NCBI GenBank assembly: GCA_014872785.1
Contig: WKFJ01000033.1
Span: 62,001-126,000 of the forward strand
From: Alteromonadaceae bacterium
GTDB lineage: Bacteria; Pseudomonadota; Gammaproteobacteria; Enterobacterales; Alteromonadaceae
DNA: 64,000 nt
Direction of reading: 5' to 3'
The translations under genes and the position numbers were made by a program. Below the pieces are notes generated by a model. It made no database searches. It was given only the letters and a program-made list of their open reading frames with translations, and was not told the origin of the DNA. Position 1 is the first letter of the stretch. Each line of letters opens with the position of its first letter. This document shows, one piece after another, positions 17,656 to 26,318 of this stretch.

Positions 17656-19782
17656 ATGAAATTGACCCCCTTTAAATACGCAAAAATCGCAAAGTACACA
17701 GCCGCTTCTTTGGTTTGTGCTTTTTCATCATCGGCGCTAGCACAACAATGTCAGACATTAATTTGGGCTGATGAGTTTGATGCTAGCACCCTAAATACTA
17801 ATGCATGGGACATCCAAACTGGTGATGGCTGTGCCGAAGGCATTTGTGGTTGGGGCAACAGCGAGTTGCAGAATTATCAAGCCGATAACATCACCATCAA
17901 CAATGGCGTAATGTCCATTGAAGCAAGAAAACAGAGAATAAGAGGAACACAGTACACGTCGGGTAGAATAAGAACAGCAAACATGCCTGCCGGTGGTGAA
18001 TGGTCATTTGGGCGTTTTGAAGCGCGCATGAAATTCCCATCTGGACAGGGTATGTGGCCGGCGTTTTGGATGTTGCCTACAGATCCAGCACAGGGCTGGC
18101 CGATGAGTGGTGAAATAGATATTTTTGAAGCGGTTGGACAATCTTCAAACTTTGCTCATGGTACTTTGCACTTCGGACAACCCTACCCTGACAACCGTAA
18201 CACAGGCGCCAGTATGCTAAAGCAACCTGGCAAATGGTCTGATGATTTCCATACTTATGCAATTGAATGGGAACAAGATGAAATCAGATGGTATGTTGAT
18301 AACATGCTGTACTCTGTCAAAACACCGAGTGATTTGGCGCCTGAAGATTGGCCATTTGATGGACGCAATAACTTCCATATCATACTTAATTTGGCTGTTG
18401 GTGGTACTTGGGGCGGCGACGTTGATGATTCAGTTCTACCACAAACTCTTGAAGTTGATTATGTAAGAGTTTATGGCGGTAATCAGCCTAATCTAAGTGG
18501 TAATCACCTACCTGCGCCTGGCAGCACCGAAACTTACACAGTCCTTAACGATGGCGGTAATACTTCCTGGGCCGTGACTGGTGGCACACTGTCTGGTACG
18601 GGTAGCTCAGTTTCGATCACTTGGGATGCATCAAGTGCCGGTACAACTCAAACATTGACTGCGAATTCAGGCGGTTGCGAAGTTTCCACGCAAATTTATG
18701 TTGGCCAGAGTCTTTCTACAGAAACGGTGCTAGAGAACTTTGATGGCACAGCCAATATGTCATTAACGTCTGCCAATGGTGTTTACGATACTACAAGTAA
18801 CCCTGGTGTATTGACATACACACGTGATGGTCAGAGCCAATATGACGTAATTGCTTACTCTACTTCAGCTATTGGCGATGTAGCGCCATACATACTGGGC
18901 GATAAAGCGTTTGAAGTTGAAGTAATTAATACAGACGCTGCGCTTGTTGGCAAAGAAATATTGGTGCAGCTTGAGAACAGTGCTGTTGCCACGCCTGATA
19001 ATTATCCGGGCGGTCGTCATAGTAAGTATGCCGCTCATATTCAACATGCAGACGGTGCACAAACCTTAAGATTTACTCTCGAGGATAGATTGGATACTGC
19101 GACTTCAGATACCGATGTTAATGCGTTATTGCTGTTAATTGATTCCAATAGCTTTAATGCTGATACCTATGTGCTAGATAACATCGAAATATTGGGAGTG
19201 GGAGGCACGCCACCGAGTAACCAGGCCCCTTCAGCATCGTTTACTGAGCAATGTACTGATCTTAGTTGCGCTTTCACGGACACAAGCAGTGACGGTGATG
19301 GTTCAATTGCTTCTGTTGAATGGGACTTTGGTGACGGCAATCAGTCAACACAAAGTAATCCCTCGCACACTTATGCAGTTGCTGGAGACTACACCGTAAC
19401 GCTTACGGTCACAGATAATGACGGTGCTACAGATCAAACATCGCAAATTGTTACCGTATCCAGCAATACTGGCGGTGAAGCGACCAGTACGGTTATTAGT
19501 TCTGTATTAACCGGAACCGCTTCAGCCGGTCGAGGCAAAAAATATGGAACCGCGACTGTAACAGTCACTGATGATCTGGGTAATCCTGTGCAAGGTGTCA
19601 CGGTTATTGGGGACTTCTCTGGTTCTTGGAATGAATCGGCTTCTGGTGTAACAGACGCTTCAGGTACTGTCGTATTGCAAACCGGAACAACACTTTCTGG
19701 CGGTGTTAGTGTGAGCTTCTGTGTCACAGACGTGACCGGTGGTTTGCCACTAGATACGTCTTCGGGTTTGTGTTCTCAATAG
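17656..19782 (+). CDS. Secreted GH16 endo-beta-glucanase (laminarinase-like) with PKD and accessory modules
   Basis: From ATG 17656 (GAGG 11 nt upstream; an in-frame GTG at 17626 is less likely) the precursor has 708 residues. Signal peptide 1-30 (ALA-Q). GH16 domain about 31-278 with the EIDIFE catalytic motif: E153 nucleophile, D155, E158 acid/base. The motif containing an extra residue and the W-rich cleft residues fit the laminarinase/beta-1,3(4)-glucanase branch. An Ig/PKD-like module (about 280-355), a beta-sandwich CBM-like module (about 358-515), a PKD domain (about 520-605, WDFGDG) and a C-terminal Ig-like module follow. It would cleave beta-1,3-glucan outside the cell. It is divergent from the LytS-like kinase with a 301-bp gap. 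Confidence 0.93.
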   Translation: MKLTPFKYAKIAKYTAASLVCAFSSSALAQQCQTLIWADEFDASTLNTNAWDIQTGDGCAEGICGWGNSELQNYQADNITINNGVMSIEARKQRIRGTQYTSGRIRTANMPAGGEWSFGRFEARMKFPSGQGMWPAFWMLPTDPAQGWPMSGEIDIFEAVGQSSNFAHGTLHFGQPYPDNRNTGASMLKQPGKWSDDFHTYAIEWEQDEIRWYVDNMLYSVKTPSDLAPEDWPFDGRNNFHIILNLAVGGTWGGDVDDSVLPQTLEVDYVRVYGGNQPNLSGNHLPAPGSTETYTVLNDGGNTSWAVTGGTLSGTGSSVSITWDASSAGTTQTLTANSGGCEVSTQIYVGQSLSTETVLENFDGTANMSLTSANGVYDTTSNPGVLTYTRDGQSQYDVIAYSTSAIGDVAPYILGDKAFEVEVINTDAALVGKEILVQLENSAVATPDNYPGGRHSKYAAHIQHADGAQTLRFTLEDRLDTATSDTDVNALLLLIDSNSFNADTYVLDNIEILGVGGTPPSNQAPSASFTEQCTDLSCAFTDTSSDGDGSIASVEWDFGDGNQSTQSNPSHTYAVAGDYTVTLTVTDNDGATDQTSQIVTVSSNTGGEATSTVISSVLTGTASAGRGKKYGTATVTVTDDLGNPVQGVTVIGDFSGSWNESASGVTDASGTVVLQTGTTLSGGVSVSFCVTDVTGGLPLDTSSGLCSQ

Positions 19783-19796
19783 AATAAAATCTTCCG

Positions 19797-19825
19797 AAAA
19801 AGCGCCTTTAAAGGCGCTTTTTTTT
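19797..19825 (+). terminator. Intrinsic terminator of the GH16 gene
   Basis: AAAAAGCGCC-TTTA-AGGCGCTTTTT hairpin with an eight-T tail, 15 nt after the stop codon. Confidence 0.9.
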
Positions 19826-19928
19826 GGAACACTCTTTGCTCCCCAAGTGCTAGCAGGTGCGATTTGATAGTTTCGTTAGTCAAACTCGCCACTTATTTAC
19901 AAGCGTGCTCAACATCTGGGAGAAAATT

Positions 19929-20390
19929 ATGGCGCTCACTAATTCAAAAAAATTTGCATCGATATTATTTGGTTTCGTTTTTTCGTTGTCTGCAATGGCG
20001 CATGTGGACAACGAGTTATATGAAGAGATAAAGCAGGCAGATGCCACTTTCTTTAAAGCGTTTAACGAATGCGACATTGAAACTATGTCGAAAATGTTTT
20101 CTCAAGACCTGGAGTTTTATCATGATATAGCCGGTTTGTCTGGCTATGAAAGCACGATGCAGGTAACAAGAAACAATTGCGAACGGAACCTAGGTTTAGT
20201 GCGCACCTTACTTCCCGAGAGCTTAGTGGTTTATCCTGTGAAAAACTTTGGTGCTATTCAAATCGGTGAACACCAATTCTGCCATGAGGTCAACGGAGTC
20301 AATGATTGTGGTACTTTTGGCTTTACTCACGTTTGGAAACGCACCGATGAACGTTGGGTAGTGCATCGGGTTGTCAGCTATGGACACTGA
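19929..20390 (+). CDS. Exported SnoaL/DUF4440-like protein
   Basis: The ATG at 19929 follows GGGAGA at good spacing; the longer reading from 19857 has no such site. The 153-residue product starts with a signal peptide (about 1-23, SAMA-H). It then shows the NTF2/SnoaL-like pattern of small ketosteroid-isomerase-fold proteins: an N-terminal helix with FNECDIETM, SQDLEFYHD, and a C-terminal FTHVWKRTDERWVVHRVVSYGH strand pair. Members are mostly uncharacterised; some bind small ligands. Two Cys pairs could form disulfides in the periplasm. A weak hairpin separates it from the convergent TPR gene. Confidence 0.75.
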   Translation: MALTNSKKFASILFGFVFSLSAMAHVDNELYEEIKQADATFFKAFNECDIETMSKMFSQDLEFYHDIAGLSGYESTMQVTRNNCERNLGLVRTLLPESLVVYPVKNFGAIQIGEHQFCHEVNGVNDCGTFGFTHVWKRTDERWVVHRVVSYGH

Positions 20391-20395
20391 TAATT

Positions 20396-20417
20396 GGGGG
20401 CCTAAAAACAAGCCCCT
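20396..20417. terminator. Weak bidirectional terminator candidate
   Basis: GGGGC and GCCCC arms around a ten-base loop lie in the short gap between convergent genes. The arms are only 5 bp long. Confidence 0.35.
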
Positions 20418-20437
20418 GTCTATGGAATATCATGGGG

Positions 20438-20920
20438 TTAGTCTGCAACCAGCGGTTTGCTAATGACTTTGCCTGCTAGCTTATTGCTGTTTATCTGCTT
20501 GCGTAGCTTGTGTGCGAGCAGGTTTTCATTTTCTTTACTCAGTACCTTTTCAAGATACTTTAGCGCCAATAGAGCGTTGTCATTCGCATAGTGCAACTGA
20601 GCAATCGCAAGCAATGAGGCTGATTGTTTTGAGTTTGTTCTTGCCGCTTTTTCAAAGCTCTTTAGTGCTTTGTCATTGAGGTTGTGGTTTAAGTAGATAA
20701 CGCCTCTGTTGTGTAACGCAATGGCCTTATTCTTACGGCTACTGAATCTACTTTTAATCACATGGTTGCATGTTCTTACCGAAGGCGTAATTGTGATTTG
20801 CTTGGTTGCTTCATAACATTTTTCGATATTTTTATTGTGTGTGGTGAAGCCATAGGTCTGACTGCTCAAACTGAATGTGGTTACAAATATAAGGCTTGCT
20901 AACGTGAAGTTGATTTTCAT
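20438..20920 (-). CDS. Exported TPR protein, 160 aa
   Basis: GGAG six bases before the ATG at 20920 fixes this start; the in-frame ATG at 20956 lacks a site. The product has a signal peptide (about 1-24, cleavage near SQTYG), a Cys-bearing stretch and TPR-like helical repeats (about 60-140, with ALHNRGVIYLNHNLNDKAL and SLLAIAQLHYANDNALLAL). It is probably a periplasmic scaffold; partner unknown. It is divergent from the membrane AraC regulator and shares a 225-bp intergenic region with direct repeats, so it may be a regulatory target. Confidence 0.7.
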   Translation of the reverse strand: MKINFTLASLIFVTTFSLSSQTYGFTTHNKNIEKCYEATKQITITPSVRTCNHVIKSRFSSRKNKAIALHNRGVIYLNHNLNDKALKSFEKAARTNSKQSASLLAIAQLHYANDNALLALKYLEKVLSKENENLLAHKLRKQINSNKLAGKVISKPLVAD

Positions 20921-20979
20921 ATCGCGCTCCAATTTACGATTTAACGACCATTTCAATCTACCTAGCTTCGCTGCGTATC

Positions 20980-21047
20980 ACGTTCGTAAGGCCGCAATAA
21001 CACAAAATAGAACGTTCGTATGGACGCAAAACGTTTAGTTGAACGCA
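20980..21047. promoter_or_regulatory. Direct repeats between TPR gene and AraC-type regulator
   Basis: ACGTTCGTAAGGCCGCA (20980) and ACGTTCGTATGGACGCA (21012) match at 15 of 17 positions and start 32 bp apart. A weaker third copy, ACGTTTAGTTGAACGCA, starts at 21031. Direct repeats about three turns apart are typical AraC/XylS-family sites. Confidence 0.5.
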
Positions 21048-21145
21048 ATTCCATGGGTATTTAGCGTGTGCGGTTTGACTCATCATCGGAATAAGCTCAG
21101 CATGCTTGTAATCCAATTCCGTAAATCTTTATCCGTGGTGGTCAT

Positions 21146-22294
21146 ATGCAAGAGCATTTTATTTTTCTTCACGTATTAAATGTTTATGACTCGCTTTTAT
21201 TGATGACAACGTTGCTGTCTTTTTTATTGGCGTTACCACTGTTTTTAAAACGCGATAGACAAACAAGTGATCTGCTGTTGGCATTCTTTCTCATTAGCCA
21301 GGGATTGTTATTGTTTATGACGGTAATGTATTACAGCGCCGTAATTGGACCCTACACGGCTGAACTTTTATTTCCTTTTCAATCCTTCCCCAAAATCATA
21401 CTAACGGGTATCCAAGGGTTACTATTGCTCTGGTATGCAAGGGCGATGATGGGGAAGCCGCTGGATATCGACAGCAAATTAACCTGGATATGCGGCTTTA
21501 GCGCGGTTTTGTTTTGTAGCTTTAGCTACATGACGGCCATTACCGGTGTGAAACTTCAATGGTTTACTATTGCTTGTTTTTGGGGATTATCATTTTTTGC
21601 CACATTTACAGGTATTTATGCGCTTAAACTAATGCGTGATTACGACAAATCATTACCTTTTAGATTCTCCAATACCGAAAGACGCAATTTATCCTGGTTA
21701 AGATGGACCGCTGGTGGCCTGGTCTTTGTTTGGGGAATGCGCTTGACTGCCAGTATTTTGTATAGCTTTGAAATTAAGTTTGTTGCGGATATCATCTCAA
21801 TTTCAAGTAACATCCCACCGCTCTTCTTAATGAGTGCAATGGTGGTTTATAGCCAAACACACGCCATCAATACGGTGTTTCGACCCAAGGAAAGCGACAC
21901 GCAAGAACAAGAGGAAGTAGCGTCTATTAGTTTCAATCCGAAACATACCAGTCACCTTGAAGACTTGATGATTAGAATTAAGGTTTATCAAGATCCTGAA
22001 TTGAGACTCGAAGGATTGGCGGACAGTATGGATATCTCACCCAGAACGTTGTCTTCTTTACTAAACAAGCATTACAAGAAAAACTTCTACGATTACGTGA
22101 ATTACTACAGAGTACTCGATGCTCAAGACCAATTAGTGAGTGTTGCAAACTCTGAAAAATCAATTCAACGGATATTTGAGGATGCAGGGTTCAACAGTAA
22201 AACCACCTTTAATACCCTATTTAAAAAACATACTGGTCAAACACCCTCAGAATTTAGAAAACGTGCACTGCAGCAGAGGCGAGTCATAGGCTAA
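21146..22294 (+). CDS. AraC-family regulator with multi-pass membrane N-terminus
   Basis: The 382 residues begin with about six to seven hydrophobic helices (about 12-245), then a cytosolic linker and a C-terminal AraC/XylS DNA-binding domain (about 275-375) with both helix-turn-helix units (LEGLADSMDISPRTLSSLL and IQRIFEDAGFNSKTTFNTLFK, followed by GQTPSEFR). Membrane-integral AraC proteins of this shape are common in marine Gammaproteobacteria and Bacteroidetes. The ligand is unknown. Likely targets are its own gene and the divergent TPR gene, given the direct repeats upstream. Confidence 0.88.
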   Translation: MQEHFIFLHVLNVYDSLLLMTTLLSFLLALPLFLKRDRQTSDLLLAFFLISQGLLLFMTVMYYSAVIGPYTAELLFPFQSFPKIILTGIQGLLLLWYARAMMGKPLDIDSKLTWICGFSAVLFCSFSYMTAITGVKLQWFTIACFWGLSFFATFTGIYALKLMRDYDKSLPFRFSNTERRNLSWLRWTAGGLVFVWGMRLTASILYSFEIKFVADIISISSNIPPLFLMSAMVVYSQTHAINTVFRPKESDTQEQEEVASISFNPKHTSHLEDLMIRIKVYQDPELRLEGLADSMDISPRTLSSLLNKHYKKNFYDYVNYYRVLDAQDQLVSVANSEKSIQRIFEDAGFNSKTTFNTLFKKHTGQTPSEFRKRALQQRRVIG

Positions 22295-22393
22295 CTCCTT
22301 TTGTGGGCATCGAAGGAATTGGTTCAAAATTGACATAGGCGAGAGTTATGCGAATTGATACAATCATGCATACCACGTGTTAAGTATTGTCGA

Positions 22394-23263
22394 ATGAAGC
22401 TACGTCCATATTCCCATTTAGTCTGTCCTATTGATAACACCCCGCTTATATTAAAAGAAGACAGCAGGTATGTGTGTACTCACAATCATAGCTTTGATAT
22501 CGCTCGCCAGAAGTATGTAAACCTATTGCCGATTCAAGACAAACGTTCGAAACATCCGGGCGATAGCAAAGAAATGGTGTTGGCGCGAAAACAGTTTCTC
22601 GACACAGGCGTTTATGAATCCATTGCTGAGCGTGTGAATCACTTGGTGCTTGAGGAAATTATTAAGTCTGCTAGTGCTGACTTTGCCATTATGGATGCCG
22701 GCTGTGGTGAGGGCTATTATCTCGACAAGCTGAAACAAGCGGCGTTGGCGGATGCCAGTGACAAGGTATTATCCCTTCTTGGAATGGATATATCTAAACC
22801 TGCTGTGCATGTGGCGACACAACGCGATCGACAAAATATTCAGTGGGTGGTTGGTACCAACAGAAATCCGCCAGTGAAAGACGCTTCACTTAATCTGATA
22901 CTTTGCATGTTTGGCTACCCGATGTTCGAAGTATTTGCAAAAGCGTTAGCTGCAGAAGGTAGTGTTTTGCTGGTGGAGTCCGGCGAGCAACACCTCATTG
23001 AGCTACGGCAAATTATCTACGATGAAGTTAAACCAGCAAGTTCTCCCGATTTTAGCGCTGCATATTCTACCGGTTTTAGTGTGGTCAAAGAATTAACATT
23101 GACCACAAGTACTGGTGAATTAAGCGAAGCACAAATCTCCGATTTATTGCTGATGACGCCACACTTTTTCAAAGTGAATCAACACAAGCGCAATAAGGTA
23201 CTCGAAGCAGTAGCTTTGTCTCTTACTGTCGATGTAAGGTTTACCTTATTGCGCAAAGGCTAA
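22394..23263 (+). CDS. rlmA: 23S rRNA (guanine745-N1)-methyltransferase RlmA
   Basis: Reading from ATG 22394 (289 aa) gives the RlmA layout: an N-terminal zinc-ribbon-like segment, the family signature KYVNLLPIQDKRSKHPGDSKEM, and a SAM-binding Rossmann domain with DAGCGEGYY. It methylates N1 of G745 in helix 35 of 23S rRNA in E. coli. The zinc-site pattern in E. coli RlmA (C, C, C, H) appears here as CPID, C and H, so the second Cys is Asp. A longer reading starts at TTG 22355. It overlaps the convergent S41 peptidase gene by 4 nt. Confidence 0.88.
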   Translation: MKLRPYSHLVCPIDNTPLILKEDSRYVCTHNHSFDIARQKYVNLLPIQDKRSKHPGDSKEMVLARKQFLDTGVYESIAERVNHLVLEEIIKSASADFAIMDAGCGEGYYLDKLKQAALADASDKVLSLLGMDISKPAVHVATQRDRQNIQWVVGTNRNPPVKDASLNLILCMFGYPMFEVFAKALAAEGSVLLVESGEQHLIELRQIIYDEVKPASSPDFSAAYSTGFSVVKELTLTTSTGELSEAQISDLLLMTPHFFKVNQHKRNKVLEAVALSLTVDVRFTLLRKG

Positions 23264-24720
23264 TTTTTGATGCTAGCCAATGATTTGGTTGATGAGATGA
23301 GTTCCACTACTTGCTCCAATGCATCTGCACTCTCTTTTGCAAAATCAAGCCATATATCTGGAGTCACACCGTCTGGTCTAGTGTCTCCATTAGGTCGGAT
23401 GATAAGAGCTTTCGGGTACCCCACTTCAATTCCCGTGTTGGGTAAGGTAAAGCGCTCCATCGCACCATGAGTTGTTGCTAAATCAGCGGTTTTTTCTCCT
23501 ATCACTGTTGCAAAGCCATAATCTTTTGAGATTGCGGCAACTGATACTGCGTTGCTATACGAAAAACGATTGATGAGCACATATACGTCGCCGTCGAAGT
23601 GCTTGTCTGGATGAGGCGCGGATGTCGGTAAAGGGAATGAGAACACAGTACCGTTTTCTTGCTTGCTGTAAAATTCTGCCAATTGATGTGAGACGTCACT
23701 TTTGTTCTTGCTCGTCTTTAAGCGCTTCGCATTTGCCGCTGTAGATTCAGGCGAAATTTTTACTTTAAAATCAGATGCAAATTTGAATGGTTCGTCTGCA
23801 AACCACGCCAACATATGGTCGCTGAAACTGTTTGTGCCCCCCGGGTTGTTGCGTAAATCGATGATTAGATTCTGCGACTTATTGGTGGTGAAATGTTTAA
23901 ACGCATCATCGATAAATTGGTGAAAAGACGTTGTATCCCAAATGTCTTCCCCGTCGAAATTGTAAAAGGGGCCGGGTTTCAAATAAGCGATATTGTTATT
24001 CAACATCTTAAATTCGCGCGGCAGTGTAACTGATTCTGAGTCATCTGAGTTTTTGAGCGAATAATGCTCTTGTTGTGCGGAGGTTTGAGTCGCTACGATA
24101 AGTTTAGTTTGCTTACCTTCTAGGTCTTTGATGGTTAATTCATAGCCTTCTTTTTCTCCCTCATGCAACCACAAAAGGGCAGGTAGCTGTTGGCCCACAA
24201 AGCCCCACAGTATCTCATCATTGTCAGCCGATAAATAACTATAGATAGGTTGTAACCATTCTCTAATTGGCGTCCCATTTATCTTTATTATCTCCACACC
24301 CGATGTAAGTGCTTGCTCACCTCCATAGAATTCATCGACCAAGACTTGAGTGCCCGTAATTGTGGGATAGATTGGTAGTGTTTTACCTCCATTTTGCATA
24401 AATGAGCGGTAGTCACTTATTGGAAAATCAATTCTCGTGTGGGCAATTTGGGCGAGAGCCACGAACTGTTGAAATGTCTTTTGCAACTCCAGCTTTGTCA
24501 TTGGCCGAGTGAATGTGCTTTTCGTTTCAGTAAAAGCACGATCGTAATCTTCTTTTGATGTGTAATGGTATAGATCGTATTGAGCCGCTGCTAATCTTTC
24601 ATACAGATGCTCAAAGTCCTGTTTAATTTGTTTAACGGTGTAAGTGTCTTGTGCATTCGCATCCAGTACATTAACGAATGCTAGACATATCAATATCATT
24701 GAAGTGGCGAGTTTTTGCAT
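23260..24720 (-). CDS. Exported S41-family peptidase
   Basis: AGGAGT lies 12 nt before the ATG at 24720, which begins a clear signal peptide (LATSMILICLAFVNVLDANA). The in-frame ATG at 24828 is therefore unlikely. The mature protein has a helical N-terminal region, a PDZ-like part (about 150-190, VEIIKINGTPI) and a C-terminal S41 (CtpA/tricorn core) domain with LIDLRNNPGG and FSYSNAVS, where the Ser after Tyr is the expected nucleophile. It probably cleaves peptides in the periplasm or at the surface. It is divergent from a winged-helix/TPR regulator that may control it. Confidence 0.85.
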   Translation of the reverse strand: MQKLATSMILICLAFVNVLDANAQDTYTVKQIKQDFEHLYERLAAAQYDLYHYTSKEDYDRAFTETKSTFTRPMTKLELQKTFQQFVALAQIAHTRIDFPISDYRSFMQNGGKTLPIYPTITGTQVLVDEFYGGEQALTSGVEIIKINGTPIREWLQPIYSYLSADNDEILWGFVGQQLPALLWLHEGEKEGYELTIKDLEGKQTKLIVATQTSAQQEHYSLKNSDDSESVTLPREFKMLNNNIAYLKPGPFYNFDGEDIWDTTSFHQFIDDAFKHFTTNKSQNLIIDLRNNPGGTNSFSDHMLAWFADEPFKFASDFKVKISPESTAANAKRLKTSKNKSDVSHQLAEFYSKQENGTVFSFPLPTSAPHPDKHFDGDVYVLINRFSYSNAVSVAAISKDYGFATVIGEKTADLATTHGAMERFTLPNTGIEVGYPKALIIRPNGDTRPDGVTPDIWLDFAKESADALEQVVELISSTKSLASIKN

Positions 24721-24813
24721 CACAATTTTGACTCCTATTAAAAACTTGCTCACATGATTAGTTATCTGAAACGCAGAGTCCTGATGAATGGACGAGGGTT
24801 TTCTGATATTTTG

Positions 24814-24831
24814 CTGATGATGAGTCATCAG
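24814..24831. promoter_or_regulatory. Palindrome between S41 peptidase and winged-helix regulator
   Basis: CTGATGA-TGAG-TCATCAG is a perfect 7-bp inverted repeat 13 bp upstream of the regulator start. It is a candidate autoregulatory operator that would also overlap the translation initiation region. Confidence 0.45.
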
Positions 24832-24843
24832 GTATTAAAATAA

Positions 24844-26139
24844 ATGATTGAAGGACAGTTTCAAGTAGGCGAGTTTGTGGTCGACTTTGCATCAGGTGCG
24901 GTAACTCCAGTCGATGCAAATATGTCAAGTGTTGTCGAATCTCGACTTGAACCTAAAAGCTGTGCCTTACTTGCCTATTTATGTGAACACTCTTCTGAGG
25001 TAGTTAGTAAAGACCACCTATTCAAACAAGTGTGGCCTGATACCGTGGTATCGGATGATGCCCTACTACGTTGTGTGTCTCAAATTCGCAAAGCCTTTTC
25101 TGATAGTGCAAAAACGCCTAGCTACATTGAAACCGTGCCTAAAAAGGGGTATCGATTGATAGCAGATGTGCAAAAGCAATTGGAGGTTCCAACTGCCAAT
25201 CGGCCAACGGTGGCGGTGAACTCGAATTTATCCCGAGCGTCAGATCCGGCGAACCAAAAAACTGTCGATTTATCAAAAGTGAAACTGCGTACAACCGCGG
25301 TCGGTTTCATATTCGTCATCGCTGGAATTTGGCTCACGCAAGATAACTTGCCATCTAATGATGCCGACAAAGAATATGACACCATGTTGCAGCGCGCGGA
25401 CAACTATTATCACCAGATTAGACGCACTGATAACGAAATGGCAATTAGTCTTTATGAGCAAACAATGTCGCTCAAGCCAACGAACGCATCGGCGCAAGCT
25501 GGTTTAGCTAACGCCTTGGTGCAAAAGACGCTGCGCTGGTCTGGCGCGGAGAACAGTTACGAGACCTTGGGAGATGCTGTAAAAGCGGGAGTATTTGAAA
25601 GACCTGATGCCAGACCTGCCATTGAAAGGGCGTTGGCGCTGGCAGAGCGTGCTGTCCGATTGGAGCCTGAAAATGTGCGTGCACGCAAAGCGCTGGGTTT
25701 TGTTTTGACGGCGCTTGGCAGATATGACGATGCGATGGAACACTACAACAAAGCACTCGACGTCGATAAGCATGCTTGGCAAGTATTGATTAACGCTGGT
25801 GAAATTGCCTCGATTCAGGGGAATGATGAACAAGCACTTGTATTGTTCGAGCAAGCCTTCGAAGCGATGACGGTAAAATACGATGATGAAATAGCGCAAA
25901 TCAGACCTTGGTATGCAGATATGGGCGCCGCTATTGGCAATCGATATTTGGCGAAAGGCGAAACAGACTCTGCTGAGATTTGGTATCGTCGCGTACTGGG
26001 GCATGCGCCTCTGCATGAGGGCGCTACTCTATCTCTCGCTCAACTGCTTGCCGAAGCAGGAGATGCCAGTCAAGCCAAACGGCTTTGCAATTCACTTAAT
26101 GAACGCACGGGCAGCGGACATGAGTGCAGTTATGATTGA
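24844..26139 (+). CDS. CadC/ToxR-like winged-helix membrane regulator with TPR C-terminus
   Basis: The 431 residues start with an OmpR-type winged-helix DNA-binding domain (about 8-105, LEPKSCALLAYLC, SQIRKAF, VPKKGYRLI). A linker, one TM helix (about 147-165) and a periplasmic TPR region (about 180-430) follow. This is the CadC/ToxR layout, in which the regulator binds DNA directly from the inner membrane and the outer domain senses a ligand or partner without phosphorylation. It is divergent from the S41 peptidase over 123 bp. A perfect palindrome just before the start supports local regulation. Confidence 0.85.
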   Translation: MIEGQFQVGEFVVDFASGAVTPVDANMSSVVESRLEPKSCALLAYLCEHSSEVVSKDHLFKQVWPDTVVSDDALLRCVSQIRKAFSDSAKTPSYIETVPKKGYRLIADVQKQLEVPTANRPTVAVNSNLSRASDPANQKTVDLSKVKLRTTAVGFIFVIAGIWLTQDNLPSNDADKEYDTMLQRADNYYHQIRRTDNEMAISLYEQTMSLKPTNASAQAGLANALVQKTLRWSGAENSYETLGDAVKAGVFERPDARPAIERALALAERAVRLEPENVRARKALGFVLTALGRYDDAMEHYNKALDVDKHAWQVLINAGEIASIQGNDEQALVLFEQAFEAMTVKYDDEIAQIRPWYADMGAAIGNRYLAKGETDSAEIWYRRVLGHAPLHEGATLSLAQLLAEAGDASQAKRLCNSLNERTGSGHECSYD

Positions 26140-26241
26140 CTCACAGTTTCATTGAATAAAGTTGTACGACACAGGTATTGTCTTGAGCGCAAAGAGAATC
26201 AATCATCGCCTCTTCGTTTCAGTCGCCGGCTTTTCAATGAT

Positions 26242-26279
26242 TAAGGCGACCAAGATCCATTTATCCGACAATCGCCTTA
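26242..26279. terminator. Possible bidirectional terminator
   Basis: TAAGGCGA and TCGCCTTA arms around a 22-nt loop lie between the ends of the regulator and acyltransferase genes, with T/A-rich flanks. The loop is large. Confidence 0.35.
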
Positions 26280-26318
26280 TTTTATAGACCTTTATGTTCG
26301 AATCCGCTTCAGTTTGAT

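Noticed and set aside
25504..26016. 170-aa minus-strand ORF in the CadC-like gene
   Set aside because: Antisense to TPR codons, no ribosome-binding site, implausible composition.
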